NCBI RefSeq assembly: GCF_003944705.1
Contig: NZ_RWIS01000001.1
Span: 248,001 to 312,000 of the forward strand
Length of the DNA: 64,000 nucleotides
Reading direction: 5' to 3'
DNA from: Hymenobacter metallilatus
GTDB taxonomy: Bacteria; Bacteroidota; Bacteroidia; Cytophagales; Hymenobacteraceae
The first letter of the stretch is position 1; each line of letters begins with the position of its first letter. The notes beneath the pieces were generated by a model, which did not search any database, was not told the DNA's origin, and saw nothing but the letters and a program-made list of their open reading frames with translations. Of this stretch, positions 15,818 to 23,335 are shown one piece after another. Both the position numbers and the translations under genes were made by a program.

Positions 15818-16975
15818 TTACCCCTCGTAGCGCAGCTCGCCGGCTTCTACGCGCAGCACCACGTCGGTTTCCGGCGTGATGCGACCGGCTACCTGGGCCT
15901 GGTAGCCTTTGCTGCGGAGAGTTTCGGCTACGGCTTCGGCTTGCGCAGGCTCCGTTACGAGGAGCATGCCGTTGCCCATGTTCCAGTAGAGGTAGGCTTC
16001 CGTGGGGCTGATGCCCGCCAGCTCGGCCAGCTGCTGCATGGCGGGCAGGGGCGCAAAGAGGTTGTCCAACTCCGCTCCTACCCCGTTTTTAAGCACGCGC
16101 CGGAAGTTATCGGCAATTCCGCCGCCGGTAATATGCGCCGCCGCATGCAGGGGCAGGCCGGCATCCAGTACCGCCGCCACGCCGGGCGAGAAAATGAGCG
16201 AGGGAGCCAGCATCACTTCACCCCAGGTTTTGGCGTTGGCCGTTGTTGGTTGTTTGTTGTTCTTTGTTCGTTGTTCGTTGTTCGTCTCCGAACCACCTGA
16301 TGCAGGTTCCTGATATGGGACCTCGTGCCACTTTTCGCCGAAAGCTTTGGTGAGGGCGCGGCGGGCTAGGGAATAGCCGTTGGAGCGGAAGGACGGGGAC
16401 CGAAGCGCCACCACGGCTTGGCCAGCGCGCACGTTGGCCCCGCTCAGGGGGCGCTCCAGGCTGGGGTGCAGCACGCCCACGGCCGTGGAGCACCAGTTGA
16501 AGTTCATTTTGGCGCCGGGGTAGCCCCCGATGCGGTTGCCCAGCTCGGCAATTTCGCCGCCCGTTACGGCTATCTGGCTGAACTGGGCCGCGTCGTGCAG
16601 GCCGCGCATCAGCTCATCCACCACCTCATAGTTGAGGGTGTTCACATCGATGATGTTGGAGAGGTTGGTGGGCACGAAGCCGGCCACGATGAGGTCGTCG
16701 GCCACCATGGCAATAAGGTCGTAGCCCAGCGTGTCGTAGCGGTCCAGGCGCTCAGCCACCTCAATCTTGGTCCCGATGCCGTCGGAGCCGATGCCCAGCC
16801 GCTCGGCCCCGAACCGGATTTCGTTGGAGAAGCCGCCCGCCAGGTCCTGGGCCGGCTCGCCGGGCTTGCCGGCGCGAGTACTGAAGGTTTTCTGGGCCCA
16901 GTGGTAAGCGTTTTTGGAGGCAGCGTTGCCTTCTTCGATGGAATAGCCGGCAGTGGCTTTGAGGTCAGATGACAT
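15818..16975 (-). CDS. purM: phosphoribosylformylglycinamidine cyclo-ligase (AIR synthetase) with repeat-encoded insert
   Basis: 385 residues. It makes aminoimidazole ribotide from FGAM and ATP, the fifth step of purine synthesis. Family motifs: GSDGIGTK (63-70), DDLIVAGF (93-100), TGGEIAEL (138-145), RSNGYSLARR (197-206) and HITGGGIADN. Between EKWHEVPYQ and TWGEVMLAPS lies an insert of about 28 residues (222-249), very rich in Asn, Gln, Lys and Thr, encoded by a GTTGTTCGTT-type tandem repeat (16234-16284). It is the last gene of the minus-strand pur block; a palindromic element separates it from purF. Confidence 0.93.
   Translation of the reverse strand: MSSDLKATAGYSIEEGNAASKNAYHWAQKTFSTRAGKPGEPAQDLAGGFSNEIRFGAERLGIGSDGIGTKIEVAERLDRYDTLGYDLIAMVADDLIVAGFVPTNLSNIIDVNTLNYEVVDELMRGLHDAAQFSQIAVTGGEIAELGNRIGGYPGAKMNFNWCSTAVGVLHPSLERPLSGANVRAGQAVVALRSPSFRSNGYSLARRALTKAFGEKWHEVPYQEPASGGSETNNEQRTKNNKQPTTANAKTWGEVMLAPSLIFSPGVAAVLDAGLPLHAAAHITGGGIADNFRRVLKNGVGAELDNLFAPLPAMQQLAELAGISPTEAYLYWNMGNGMLLVTEPAQAEAVAETLRSKGYQAQVAGRITPETDVVLRVEAGELRYEG
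16234..16284. repeat. in-frame tandem repeat inside purM
   Basis: Imperfect repeats of GTTGTTCGTT/GTTGTTTGTT on the plus strand, read on the coding strand as AAC/ACA/CAA-type codons giving TNNEQRTKNNKQPTTAN. It adds residues without breaking the frame and has no counterpart in the conserved AIR synthetase core. Confidence 0.8.
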
Positions 16976-16998
16976 GCAGGAAGCTAGGTTAAAGCTGG

Positions 16999-17137
16999 AA
17001 GCTAGTTCCCCTCCTTGGAAAGGAGGGGTTAGGGGTGGTTGATGCTTTTTGAACGGTTACTAAAGCCAGTTACCCGTGGATGTTCAACGATTGTCAACCA
17101 CCCCTAACCCCTCCTTTCCAAGGAGGGGAACTAGCTT
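16999..17137. repeat. long palindromic repeat (AAGCTAGTTCC family)
   Basis: Arms of about 44 bp at 16999-17042 and 17094-17137 (AAGCTAGTTCCCCTCC... TTAGGGGTGGTTGA and its complement) enclose about 50 nt with no coding sense. Each arm itself contains the small palindrome CCTCCTTGGAAAGGAGG. It is the larger relative of the element at 4227-4277 and lies between purF and purM. Confidence 0.85.
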
Positions 17138-17169
17138 TTTAGTTTCTAGCCCTAGTGTCGTTCAGAATG

Positions 17170-18678
17170 CTAATGCTCCGTTGGCGCGGGAGCTTTGGCG
17201 CTGACGGAGGTAGGCGCCGGCTCGTCCTTTTTCTTGTCGGAGCGGTGGCTCTGGCGCTCCTCCTGAATGTGGCGCAGGTACTTGGTCACGTCGCCGGTGG
17301 GGTAGTGGCCGGTGAAGCAGGCGAAGCAGCTGCCGCCGTGGCCTTTCTCCTCCGAAAACAGCTCCTGCAAATCCTCAATCGACTGGTAAATCACCTTATC
17401 GGCCTCAATGTAGCGGCAGATTTCCTCCTCCGTGTAGTTGGCTGCAATCAGCTCGGTGCTCATGGCCATATCAATGCCGTAGATGCAGGGCGAAACGATA
17501 GGCGGGGCGCTGCTGATGAAGTATACCTCGGCGGCCCCGGCCTCGCGCAGGATGCGCACGATGCGCCGGGAAGTAGTGCCGCGCACGATGCTGTCGTCCA
17601 CCACGGCTACCTTCTTGCCCTCCACAAACTCGCGGATAGGGTTGAGCTTTTTCTTCACGATGTCCTCGCGGCCGGCCTGGCTGCTCACGATAAAGGAGCG
17701 GCCCATGTGGTTGTTCTTCACCATGGCGCGGCGGTAGGGCACGCCAATAGCTTCGGCCAATCCGGAAGCCGAGAAGTAGCCCGACGAGGGCACGTCAATC
17801 ACCATATCCGGCTGAATCCCCGACTCAATCACTTTCTTGGCCAGCATCTTACCCAAGCGCACCCGCTCCCGGGCCACCAGTCGGCCGTGGATGGTGGAGT
17901 CTTCGCGGGCGAAGTAGATGTGCTCGAACACGCAGAAGTTTTTGGGCTTCTCCTGCGGGTTCTTGTGGTGCACCTTGAAATCCTTGTCGATGAACACCGC
18001 CTGGCCGGGGCCGACGTTTTCCACGAACTCAAAGCCCAAGTAATCAAAGCAGGTGCTTTCCGAGGCGAAGGCATACACCGGGCCGCGCTCCGTTTCGCGG
18101 CGGCCCAGCACCAATGGCCGGATACCCAGCGGGTCGTTGAAGGCCAGCAGGCCGTGTCCGGCAATGATGGTGATGGTGGCGTAGGCCCCTTTCACCAGCT
18201 CCTGCGTCGTCTCCACGGCGTCGAAAATGTCGATAACCGAGAGGTTGTCGAGGTTTTTCAGGCGCAGCTCCGAGGCGAAGGTGTACATGATCAGCTCCAG
18301 GTCGTTGCTGGTTTTGGGCAGCACGTGGTACTTCTCATGCAGGCGCTTGGCGGCCGAGCGGAAGTTGATGACGTTGCCGTTGTGTACCATCGACAGCCCA
18401 AACGGGTAGCTGGTGGTGAACGGCTGCGCCAGCTCGGCGTCGTTGGAGCCCTGGGTGGTGTAGCGGGCGTGACCAATGCCGATGTTGCCCTTCAGCTTCT
18501 TGAGCTGCTTGGGGCGGAACACGTCGGAGATGAGGCCGTTGCCCTTGCAGAGGTGGAAGTTGTCGTCGAAGGTGGCAATGCCGGCCGCGTCCTGGCCGCG
18601 GTGCTGGAGCGCGGTGAGGCCGAACACGATATCGTGCGCAACGTCATCAGGACCGTAAAAACCTACTATTCCGCACAT
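17170..18678 (-). CDS. purF: amidophosphoribosyltransferase
   Basis: 502 residues. It starts purine synthesis by transferring glutamine-derived ammonia to PRPP. The N-terminus MCGIVGFYG places the nucleophile Cys2 at the mature end, with no propeptide needed. The glutaminase domain (2-240) includes ALQHRGQDAAG and GHARYTTQG; the PRTase domain has VVDDSIVRGTTSRRI (PRPP loop). The C-terminal tail (about 470-502) is charged and low-complexity (SDKKKDEPAPTSVSAKAPA). The start codon sits 2 nt after a simple-repeat leader. Normally repressed by purine status; no regulatory site is evident. Confidence 0.95.
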   Translation of the reverse strand: MCGIVGFYGPDDVAHDIVFGLTALQHRGQDAAGIATFDDNFHLCKGNGLISDVFRPKQLKKLKGNIGIGHARYTTQGSNDAELAQPFTTSYPFGLSMVHNGNVINFRSAAKRLHEKYHVLPKTSNDLELIMYTFASELRLKNLDNLSVIDIFDAVETTQELVKGAYATITIIAGHGLLAFNDPLGIRPLVLGRRETERGPVYAFASESTCFDYLGFEFVENVGPGQAVFIDKDFKVHHKNPQEKPKNFCVFEHIYFAREDSTIHGRLVARERVRLGKMLAKKVIESGIQPDMVIDVPSSGYFSASGLAEAIGVPYRRAMVKNNHMGRSFIVSSQAGREDIVKKKLNPIREFVEGKKVAVVDDSIVRGTTSRRIVRILREAGAAEVYFISSAPPIVSPCIYGIDMAMSTELIAANYTEEEICRYIEADKVIYQSIEDLQELFSEEKGHGGSCFACFTGHYPTGDVTKYLRHIQEERQSHRSDKKKDEPAPTSVSAKAPAPTEH

Positions 18679-18680
18679 TT

Positions 18681-18712
18681 CAGTTGTCAGTTGCCAGTTG
18701 CCCGTTGTCAGG
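18681..18712. repeat. CAGTTGTC-type tandem repeat in the purF leader
   Basis: Imperfect 7-mer repeats (CAGTTGT/CAGTTGC) end 2 nt upstream of the purF start. The 19-nt stretch AGTTGTCAGTTGCCAGTTG recurs exactly inside purQ at 23132. The purF translation-initiation region is therefore made of repeat sequence. Confidence 0.75.
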
Positions 18713-18743
18713 CCGCTGTGGGTGTTGGGTGGTACTACAGCAT

Positions 18744-18838
18744 GTCATGCTGAGCGAAGTCGAAGCATCTCTACCGCTTCGTTGCAATGCTATATGATTA
18801 GCCAGAGGTAGAGATGCTTCGGCTTCACTCAGCATGAC
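18744..18838. repeat. MITE-like inverted repeat overlapping the 3' end of purN
   Basis: Ends GTCATGCTGAG and CTCAGCATGAC (one arm reads CTGAGTGA on the purN strand) flank inner arms GAAGCATCTCTACC/GGTAGAGATGCTTC. The core CGTTGCAATGC...GATTAGCCAG is shared with 57244-57359. On the minus strand its arm supplies the last codons and the TGA stop of purN. Confidence 0.85.
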
Positions 18839-19556
18839 GTTCTTGGATGATGAGTTCAGCCAGCGTTTCGGCGTACATGCGGTGTTCCACGGCTAGGCCG
18901 CGGCGCTCTACTTCGGCTAGGGTGTCGGCCCCACGCAGGTCAACAGCGTGCTGGGCCAGAATAGGTCCGGTGTCGAGACCTTCGTCCACCAGGTGCACGG
19001 TGATTTTGGTTTCCGGCAGGCAGTTATCGAAGGCCCACTCGTAGGCGTGCAGGCCCTGGTGCTGGTGGGTGTCGGCGGGATGAATGTTGAGGATGCGCCC
19101 CGCAAACGCCCGGATGAACGAGGGCGACAGAATGCGCATGTAGCCGGCCAGCACCACGTAATCGGGTCGATATTGGCGCAGTACTTCCACCACTTCGGCA
19201 TCAAACTCGGCCCGCTTCCGGCCCTGGCTGCTGAGGCTGGCCGTGGGGCAACCCAGGGCCGCTGCCGTTTCCAGACCGGGCGCGTCGGGCTTGTTGCTGA
19301 ATACCACGGCTACTTCGGCCAGGCCACTTAGCACGCCGTGTTGCACGGCATTTACTAGGGCCACCATGTTGGAGCCCCGGCCGGAGAGAAGGATGGCCAG
19401 GCGTTTGGCCTCACCCCCTAGCCCCCTCTCCGGGGGGAGAGGGGGGACTAGCTTTTTACCGGCATCTGAATCTAGATTTAGAGCTAGTTCCCCCTCTCCC
19501 CCCGGAGAGGGGGCTAGGGGGTGAGGCGCCTTGACTGGGTCCGTGTGCTTTTTCAC
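18825..19556 (-). CDS. purN: phosphoribosylglycinamide formyltransferase with repeat-encoded N-terminal segment
   Basis: 243 residues. It transfers a formyl group from 10-formyl-THF to GAR. The GART core starts only at residue about 51 (KRLAILLSGRGSNMVAL) and includes the catalytic block LAGYMRILSPSFI, NIHPAD and VHLVDEGLDTGPIL. The first 50 residues are proline- and glycine-rich (HPLAPSPGGEGE... VPPLPPERGLGGE) and encoded by a 120-bp palindromic repeat. The GTG start at 19556 overlaps the purD stop (GTGA), so translation coupling supports this start. The stop codon lies in a second repeat (18744-18838). Confidence 0.92.
   Translation of the reverse strand: MKKHTDPVKAPHPLAPSPGGEGELALNLDSDAGKKLVPPLPPERGLGGEAKRLAILLSGRGSNMVALVNAVQHGVLSGLAEVAVVFSNKPDAPGLETAAALGCPTASLSSQGRKRAEFDAEVVEVLRQYRPDYVVLAGYMRILSPSFIRAFAGRILNIHPADTHQHQGLHAYEWAFDNCLPETKITVHLVDEGLDTGPILAQHAVDLRGADTLAEVERRGLAVEHRMYAETLAELIIQERHAE
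19408..19527. repeat. palindromic repeat inside the purN reading frame
   Basis: 120 bp, exactly 40 codons. Arms at 19408-19452 and about 19483-19527 (GCCTCACCCCCTAGCCCCC and its complement) are highly complementary, with GGAGAGGGGG cores. It is read through in frame and places about 40 residues before the PurN core. Confidence 0.9.
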
Positions 19557-20842
19557 CGCATTTCGCTGAAAATACCCGTCGGTTCCGGCCGCTGGCCGAT
19601 GTCAGTGCGGATGTATACATCCTGGAATTTCACTTTCGCTGCTTCGCGGTACACGTGGGCCACCGCATCTTCCAGCTCCTCGCCGTGACCCACCAGCACC
19701 AGCACCCGGCCGCCGTTGGTCACCAGCTCGCCGGTTTCGATGCGCTTGGTGGCGCCATGGAAGGCCAGGATGCTGGGGGGCAGCTGGTCGAGGCCGGTGA
19801 TGGGGAAGCCGGTGGGGAAGCTGGCGGCGGGGTAGCCGCCAGAGGCCAGCACCACGCCCACGTAGTAGCCGCGCCGCTGCCGCACCACGGTTTGCTGCAG
19901 CTTGCCGTCGAGGGTGGCTTCAATCAGCTCCAGCAGGCTGCTTTCCAGGGCGGGCAGCAGCACTTCGGCTTCGGGGTCGCCGAGGCGGGTGTTGTATTCC
20001 AGCAGCTTGGGGCCCTGGGGCGTGAGCATGATGCCGAAGTACAGGAAACCGTGGAAATCGAACTGCTCGTTTTGCAACCCGCGCAGCGTGGGGTCCACAA
20101 TGTCGGTGCGGATGGCGGCTAGCACGTTGTCGTCGGCAAATGGGACGGGGCAGTAGGCCCCCATACCGCCGGTGTTGGGGCCCTGGTCGCCGGCCAGCAG
20201 CTGCTTGTGGTCCTGGGAAGGCGCCAGCAGCCGGATGCGGTTACCATCGGTGATGCCGATGATGCTGATTTCGGGGCCGGTGAGCTTTTCTTCGAGCAGG
20301 AAGCTGAACCAGCCGCTGTGCAGGCGAGCCAGATCATCGAGGGCGGCGTGGGCTTCTTCTACCGAGGAGCACACGTACACGCCCTTGCCGGCGGCCAGCC
20401 CGTCGAATTTCACCACCACGTCGCCGTTCAGCTCAGCGGCTTTGGCGCGGGCGGCGTCCATCTTGTCGCTACGGAACTGCCAGGATAGGGCCGTGGCCAC
20501 GCCGTGGCGGCGCATGAAATCCTTGCTCCACACCTTAGAGCTTTCCAGCGTAGCCCCCGCCCGCCCCGGCCCAAACACCCGGATATCGGAGCCTTGGAAG
20601 AAGTCCGTGACGCCCGCTGCCAGTGGAGCCTCCGGCCCTACTACTATCAGTTTCACGCCCTGCGCTTCGCAGAAAGTTTTGATGGCCGGGAAGTCGGTAG
20701 CGCTGATGTCGGGGTGGCTGTTCGGGATGCCGGCGTTGCCGGGCAGCACGTGCACGGTGGCGCCGTCGCGGGTCAGCTTCCACGCCATGGCATGTTCACG
20801 GGCCCCGCCGCCGAGGAGTACTATGGGTGTTGAATTCGTCAC
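19553..20842 (-). CDS. purD: phosphoribosylamine-glycine ligase (GAR synthetase)
   Basis: 429 residues, ATP-grasp enzyme of the second purine step. Features: N-terminal VLLGGGAREHAMAWKL, VGPEAPLAAG, ATP-grasp segments VVKFDGLAAGKGVYV and EEKLTGPEISI, QDHKQLLAGDQGPNTGGMGAY, and the metal site LEYNTRLGDPEAEV. Length fits the family. Its TGA overlaps the purN GTG start by 3 nt, and the NTF2-like gene lies 66 bp upstream in the same direction. Confidence 0.96.
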   Translation of the reverse strand: MTNSTPIVLLGGGAREHAMAWKLTRDGATVHVLPGNAGIPNSHPDISATDFPAIKTFCEAQGVKLIVVGPEAPLAAGVTDFFQGSDIRVFGPGRAGATLESSKVWSKDFMRRHGVATALSWQFRSDKMDAARAKAAELNGDVVVKFDGLAAGKGVYVCSSVEEAHAALDDLARLHSGWFSFLLEEKLTGPEISIIGITDGNRIRLLAPSQDHKQLLAGDQGPNTGGMGAYCPVPFADDNVLAAIRTDIVDPTLRGLQNEQFDFHGFLYFGIMLTPQGPKLLEYNTRLGDPEAEVLLPALESSLLELIEATLDGKLQQTVVRQRRGYYVGVVLASGGYPAASFPTGFPITGLDQLPPSILAFHGATKRIETGELVTNGGRVLVLVGHGEELEDAVAHVYREAAKVKFQDVYIRTDIGQRPEPTGIFSEMR

Positions 20843-20908
20843 GGTGTCGTTCTAGGGTTGGTTCCCGCAGAGGGCGCAGAGGGTTTCGCAGAGGGACGCA
20901 GAGTAGTT

Positions 20909-21292
20909 CTAACTAATATCGTCAATGGCACTAATCTTGCCATCGACAAACTGGAACACCGACCTACCCTGCAACTGTAGCCTGTCGCCTGACTTCAGGC
21001 CGTTGGGGAAATCCATGGCCGCCACAGCGAAGTAATCAATGAGTATTTCCACGCGGTTGTCGGTTATTAGCCAATCGGTAACGTACTGCTCTCGTTGGGA
21101 GAAATACTGTTTGGCTTGCTCGGCCTGCGCCCGGAACTCCGCCTTACCGTGGGTGGTCAGGCTGACTTCGCCGCCGGCTACGTTTCGAAATGTCACCTCG
21201 TCGTGCAACGGCGCCAGCATACCAGCCACATCAAAGCGGTTATACGCTTCGATGTAGTCGGTTACCAGCTTTTTTGCCTGTGAGGACTCCAT
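20909..21292 (-). CDS. NTF2-like (SnoaL-type) protein inside the pur block
   Basis: 127 residues with the cone-shaped NTF2/SnoaL pattern: a first helix (KKLVTDYIEAYNRFDVAGMLAPL), HDEVTFRNVAGG, a second helix (FRAQAEQAKQYFSQR) and beta strands ending in GRSVFQFVDGKISAI. Such proteins bind small ligands or act as cyclases/isomerases; no catalytic residue can be assigned. It starts 1 nt after the purC stop, so it is co-transcribed and probably translationally coupled with purC, but no purine role is known for the fold. Confidence 0.8.
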   Translation of the reverse strand: MESSQAKKLVTDYIEAYNRFDVAGMLAPLHDEVTFRNVAGGEVSLTTHGKAEFRAQAEQAKQYFSQREQYVTDWLITDNRVEILIDYFAVAAMDFPNGLKSGDRLQLQGRSVFQFVDGKISAIDDIS

Positions 21293-21293
21293 T

Positions 21294-22229
21294 TCAGATG
21301 GTTTCTTTCATGATACCAGCACGCACCAGGTTGCTCACGAGTCGGGCTTGTACGTCGCCGTCAGGAGTGATTTCGTTGCCGGTGAGCAGCGGGCTGCCCG
21401 TAATACGCTCGTAGATATTGAGGTAACGGCGGGTGGCTTCGGCGGATACTTCGGGGGTGAGGGCGCGGGGGTACTGGCCGTCCTGCTTGTGGGCAATCAG
21501 CCATTGGCGCACGTATTCCTTGTCCATCTGCTCGGCCGTTTCCGGGTTGCGGGCGTAGTCCTCGGCGCTCCAGAACCGCGACGAATCGGGCGTGTGGATT
21601 TCGTCAATCAGCATCAGCTCCCCATCCAGCAGCCCAAACTCATACTTAGTATCCACCAGAATGATGCCACGCTCGGCCATCCACTGCGAAGCAAAGTTGA
21701 ACAGCTCCAGGGCCTTCACCCGCATCTGCTCATACAGCTCCCGAGACACCCAGCCTTCCGCCACCAGGTTTTCCGGCGTAATCTCGCGGTCCGACTCCTC
21801 CTTGGTAGTGGGCGTCACGATGGGCGCGGGGAACTGCTGGTGCTTGGTCAGGCCGTCCGGCACGGTTACGCCCGAAAAAGTGCGCTGGCCCTGCTGGTAG
21901 CCGCGCCACATGGAGCCCGTGAGGTAGTGGCGCACCACCATCTCCACCCGAATCGGCTCGGCCTCTTTGGCCAGCGTCACGTTTGGGTCGGGCAGGCTGA
22001 TAACGTGGTTGGGGATGATGTGCCGGGTTTTGTCGAACCAGAAAGCCGCTAGCCCGTTCAGCACCGCGCCTTTGTGGGCCACGGGCGTTTCCAGCACCGA
22101 GTCAAACGCCGACAGCCGGTCAGTTACCACAATCAGCCGCTCGCCGGAAGGGGCGCGGAACGAGTCGCGGACTTTCCCCCGGTGCAGGAGTTCGAGTTGG
22201 GGAGTATCGAAGTGGTTGAGGGTGTTCAT
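21294..22229 (-). CDS. purC: phosphoribosylaminoimidazole-succinocarboxamide synthase
   Basis: 311 residues. It couples CAIR and aspartate to SAICAR using ATP. Motifs: LLHRGKVRDSF near the N-terminus, VVTDRLSAFDSVL, VVRHYLTGSMWRGY, LVDTKYEFGLLDGELMLIDE and HTPDSSRFW. The length is that of the longer (eukaryote/plant-like) bacterial form rather than the 240-residue form. ATG 22229 is preferred over the in-frame TTG 15 nt upstream. Confidence 0.95.
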   Translation of the reverse strand: MNTLNHFDTPQLELLHRGKVRDSFRAPSGERLIVVTDRLSAFDSVLETPVAHKGAVLNGLAAFWFDKTRHIIPNHVISLPDPNVTLAKEAEPIRVEMVVRHYLTGSMWRGYQQGQRTFSGVTVPDGLTKHQQFPAPIVTPTTKEESDREITPENLVAEGWVSRELYEQMRVKALELFNFASQWMAERGIILVDTKYEFGLLDGELMLIDEIHTPDSSRFWSAEDYARNPETAEQMDKEYVRQWLIAHKQDGQYPRALTPEVSAEATRRYLNIYERITGSPLLTGNEITPDGDVQARLVSNLVRAGIMKETI

Positions 22230-22268
22230 ATGAAAGGGTGTCAACCGGCAGGGCTGGCAGATGGCTCG

Positions 22269-23333
22269 TTAGGATAAAAACTGGTGGGCTGTTGGCTGCG
22301 CTACGGTAGCGGAGCGCTGGCTCTGCACGTGCTCCACAATGTTTCTGAACAGCTTAAGCCCGTCGCCTTCCTCACTCAGATTGGGGTTCTGGCGCTTGCG
22401 CCGGGCCCAATCCGGGTGGTTATACAGCGACAAAAACGCCTCCGGATGCGGCATCAGACCAAAAACACGCCCGGTCGTATCCGTGAGGCCGGCGCAGTTC
22501 AAGTCAGCACCATTAGGGTTGAAGGGGTAGACTTCGGTGGGTGAGCCGTCGAAATCGGTGTAGGCCAAGCAGTTCAGGCCACCGGCTTCGATGGCGGCCA
22601 GCGTGGCGGCGTCCTTGATGATGAGGCGTCCTTCGCCGTGGCGCACGGGCACTTCCAGCGTATCGAGGCCCTTGAGGAAGGGCGAGTTGGCCTTGGGGTT
22701 GACTTTAAGCTTCACCCAGCGGTCTTCATAGCGGCCCGAGGCGTTGTGGGTCAGGGTTACTTCGGGCGTTACGGTGCCGCTCAGATCGGGCAGCAGGCCC
22801 AGCTTCACCAGCACCTGGAAGCCGTTGCAGATGCCCATCACGTGCTTGCCGCTGGCAATGAACTGCTTGATATCATCGAGCAGCGTGCGGCCCTCGGCGT
22901 TGCGGCGGTAGCGCAGCTTATTCGCCAGCACCACACCCGAGCCCAGGTCGTCGCCGAAACTGAAGCCGCCGGGGAAGTTCAGGATGTCGTAGTCGTGGAT
23001 GCTGACGTGGCCGTGCAGCACCTGGTTCAGGTGCACGATGGTGGCCTCTGCACCGGCCAGCTTATACGCGGCGGCAAATTCCTCCTCGCAGTTGATACCG
23101 AAACCCGTCAGGATCAGCGCCTGCACTTTCGAGTTGTCAGTTGCCAGTTGTTGGTTGTCAGTTGGCTGTTCTTCCTTGCTTTTCAGCGGCTCGGCGGATT
23201 CGTGGCCGGGGTCTACGCTTTTGTAGCCGGGCAGCACAATCTGGCCTTCGCGGTTCACGATTTCGTGGCCGGGGTCGTCGTGCTGGGGGCGCGGGGGCGT
23301 GTGCTGGTCCGGCAGTTGGGGAGTCTGTTCCAT
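22269..23333 (-). CDS. purQ: FGAM synthase glutaminase subunit with long N-terminal extension
   Basis: 354 residues; usual PurQ is about 225-260. The class I glutaminase core begins at residue about 70 (VQALILTGFGINCEEEF), with the nucleophile Cys in GICNGFQVL and the His-Glu pair in GLMPHPEAF. It feeds ammonia to PurL. The extra 69 residues include a doubled DPGHE motif and a Gln/Asn-rich piece (KSKEEQPTDNQQLATDNSK) encoded by a CAGTTGTC-type repeat. ATG 23333 follows the purL stop by 2 nt, which fixes the start and makes the extension real coding sequence. Confidence 0.93.
   Translation of the reverse strand: MEQTPQLPDQHTPPRPQHDDPGHEIVNREGQIVLPGYKSVDPGHESAEPLKSKEEQPTDNQQLATDNSKVQALILTGFGINCEEEFAAAYKLAGAEATIVHLNQVLHGHVSIHDYDILNFPGGFSFGDDLGSGVVLANKLRYRRNAEGRTLLDDIKQFIASGKHVMGICNGFQVLVKLGLLPDLSGTVTPEVTLTHNASGRYEDRWVKLKVNPKANSPFLKGLDTLEVPVRHGEGRLIIKDAATLAAIEAGGLNCLAYTDFDGSPTEVYPFNPNGADLNCAGLTDTTGRVFGLMPHPEAFLSLYNHPDWARRKRQNPNLSEEGDGLKLFRNIVEHVQSQRSATVAQPTAHQFLS
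23132..23170. repeat. CAGTTGTC-type tandem repeat inside purQ
   Basis: Plus-strand units of AGTTGTC/AGTTGCC/AGTTGTT; read on the coding strand they give QPTDNQQLATDNSK just before the glutaminase core. Nineteen bases are identical to the purF leader repeat at 18682. Confidence 0.8.
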
Positions 23334-23335
23334 GA

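Noticed and set aside
17155..18753. A 532-codon plus-strand frame over purF
   Set aside because: Antisense shadow of purF, with no recognisable domain.
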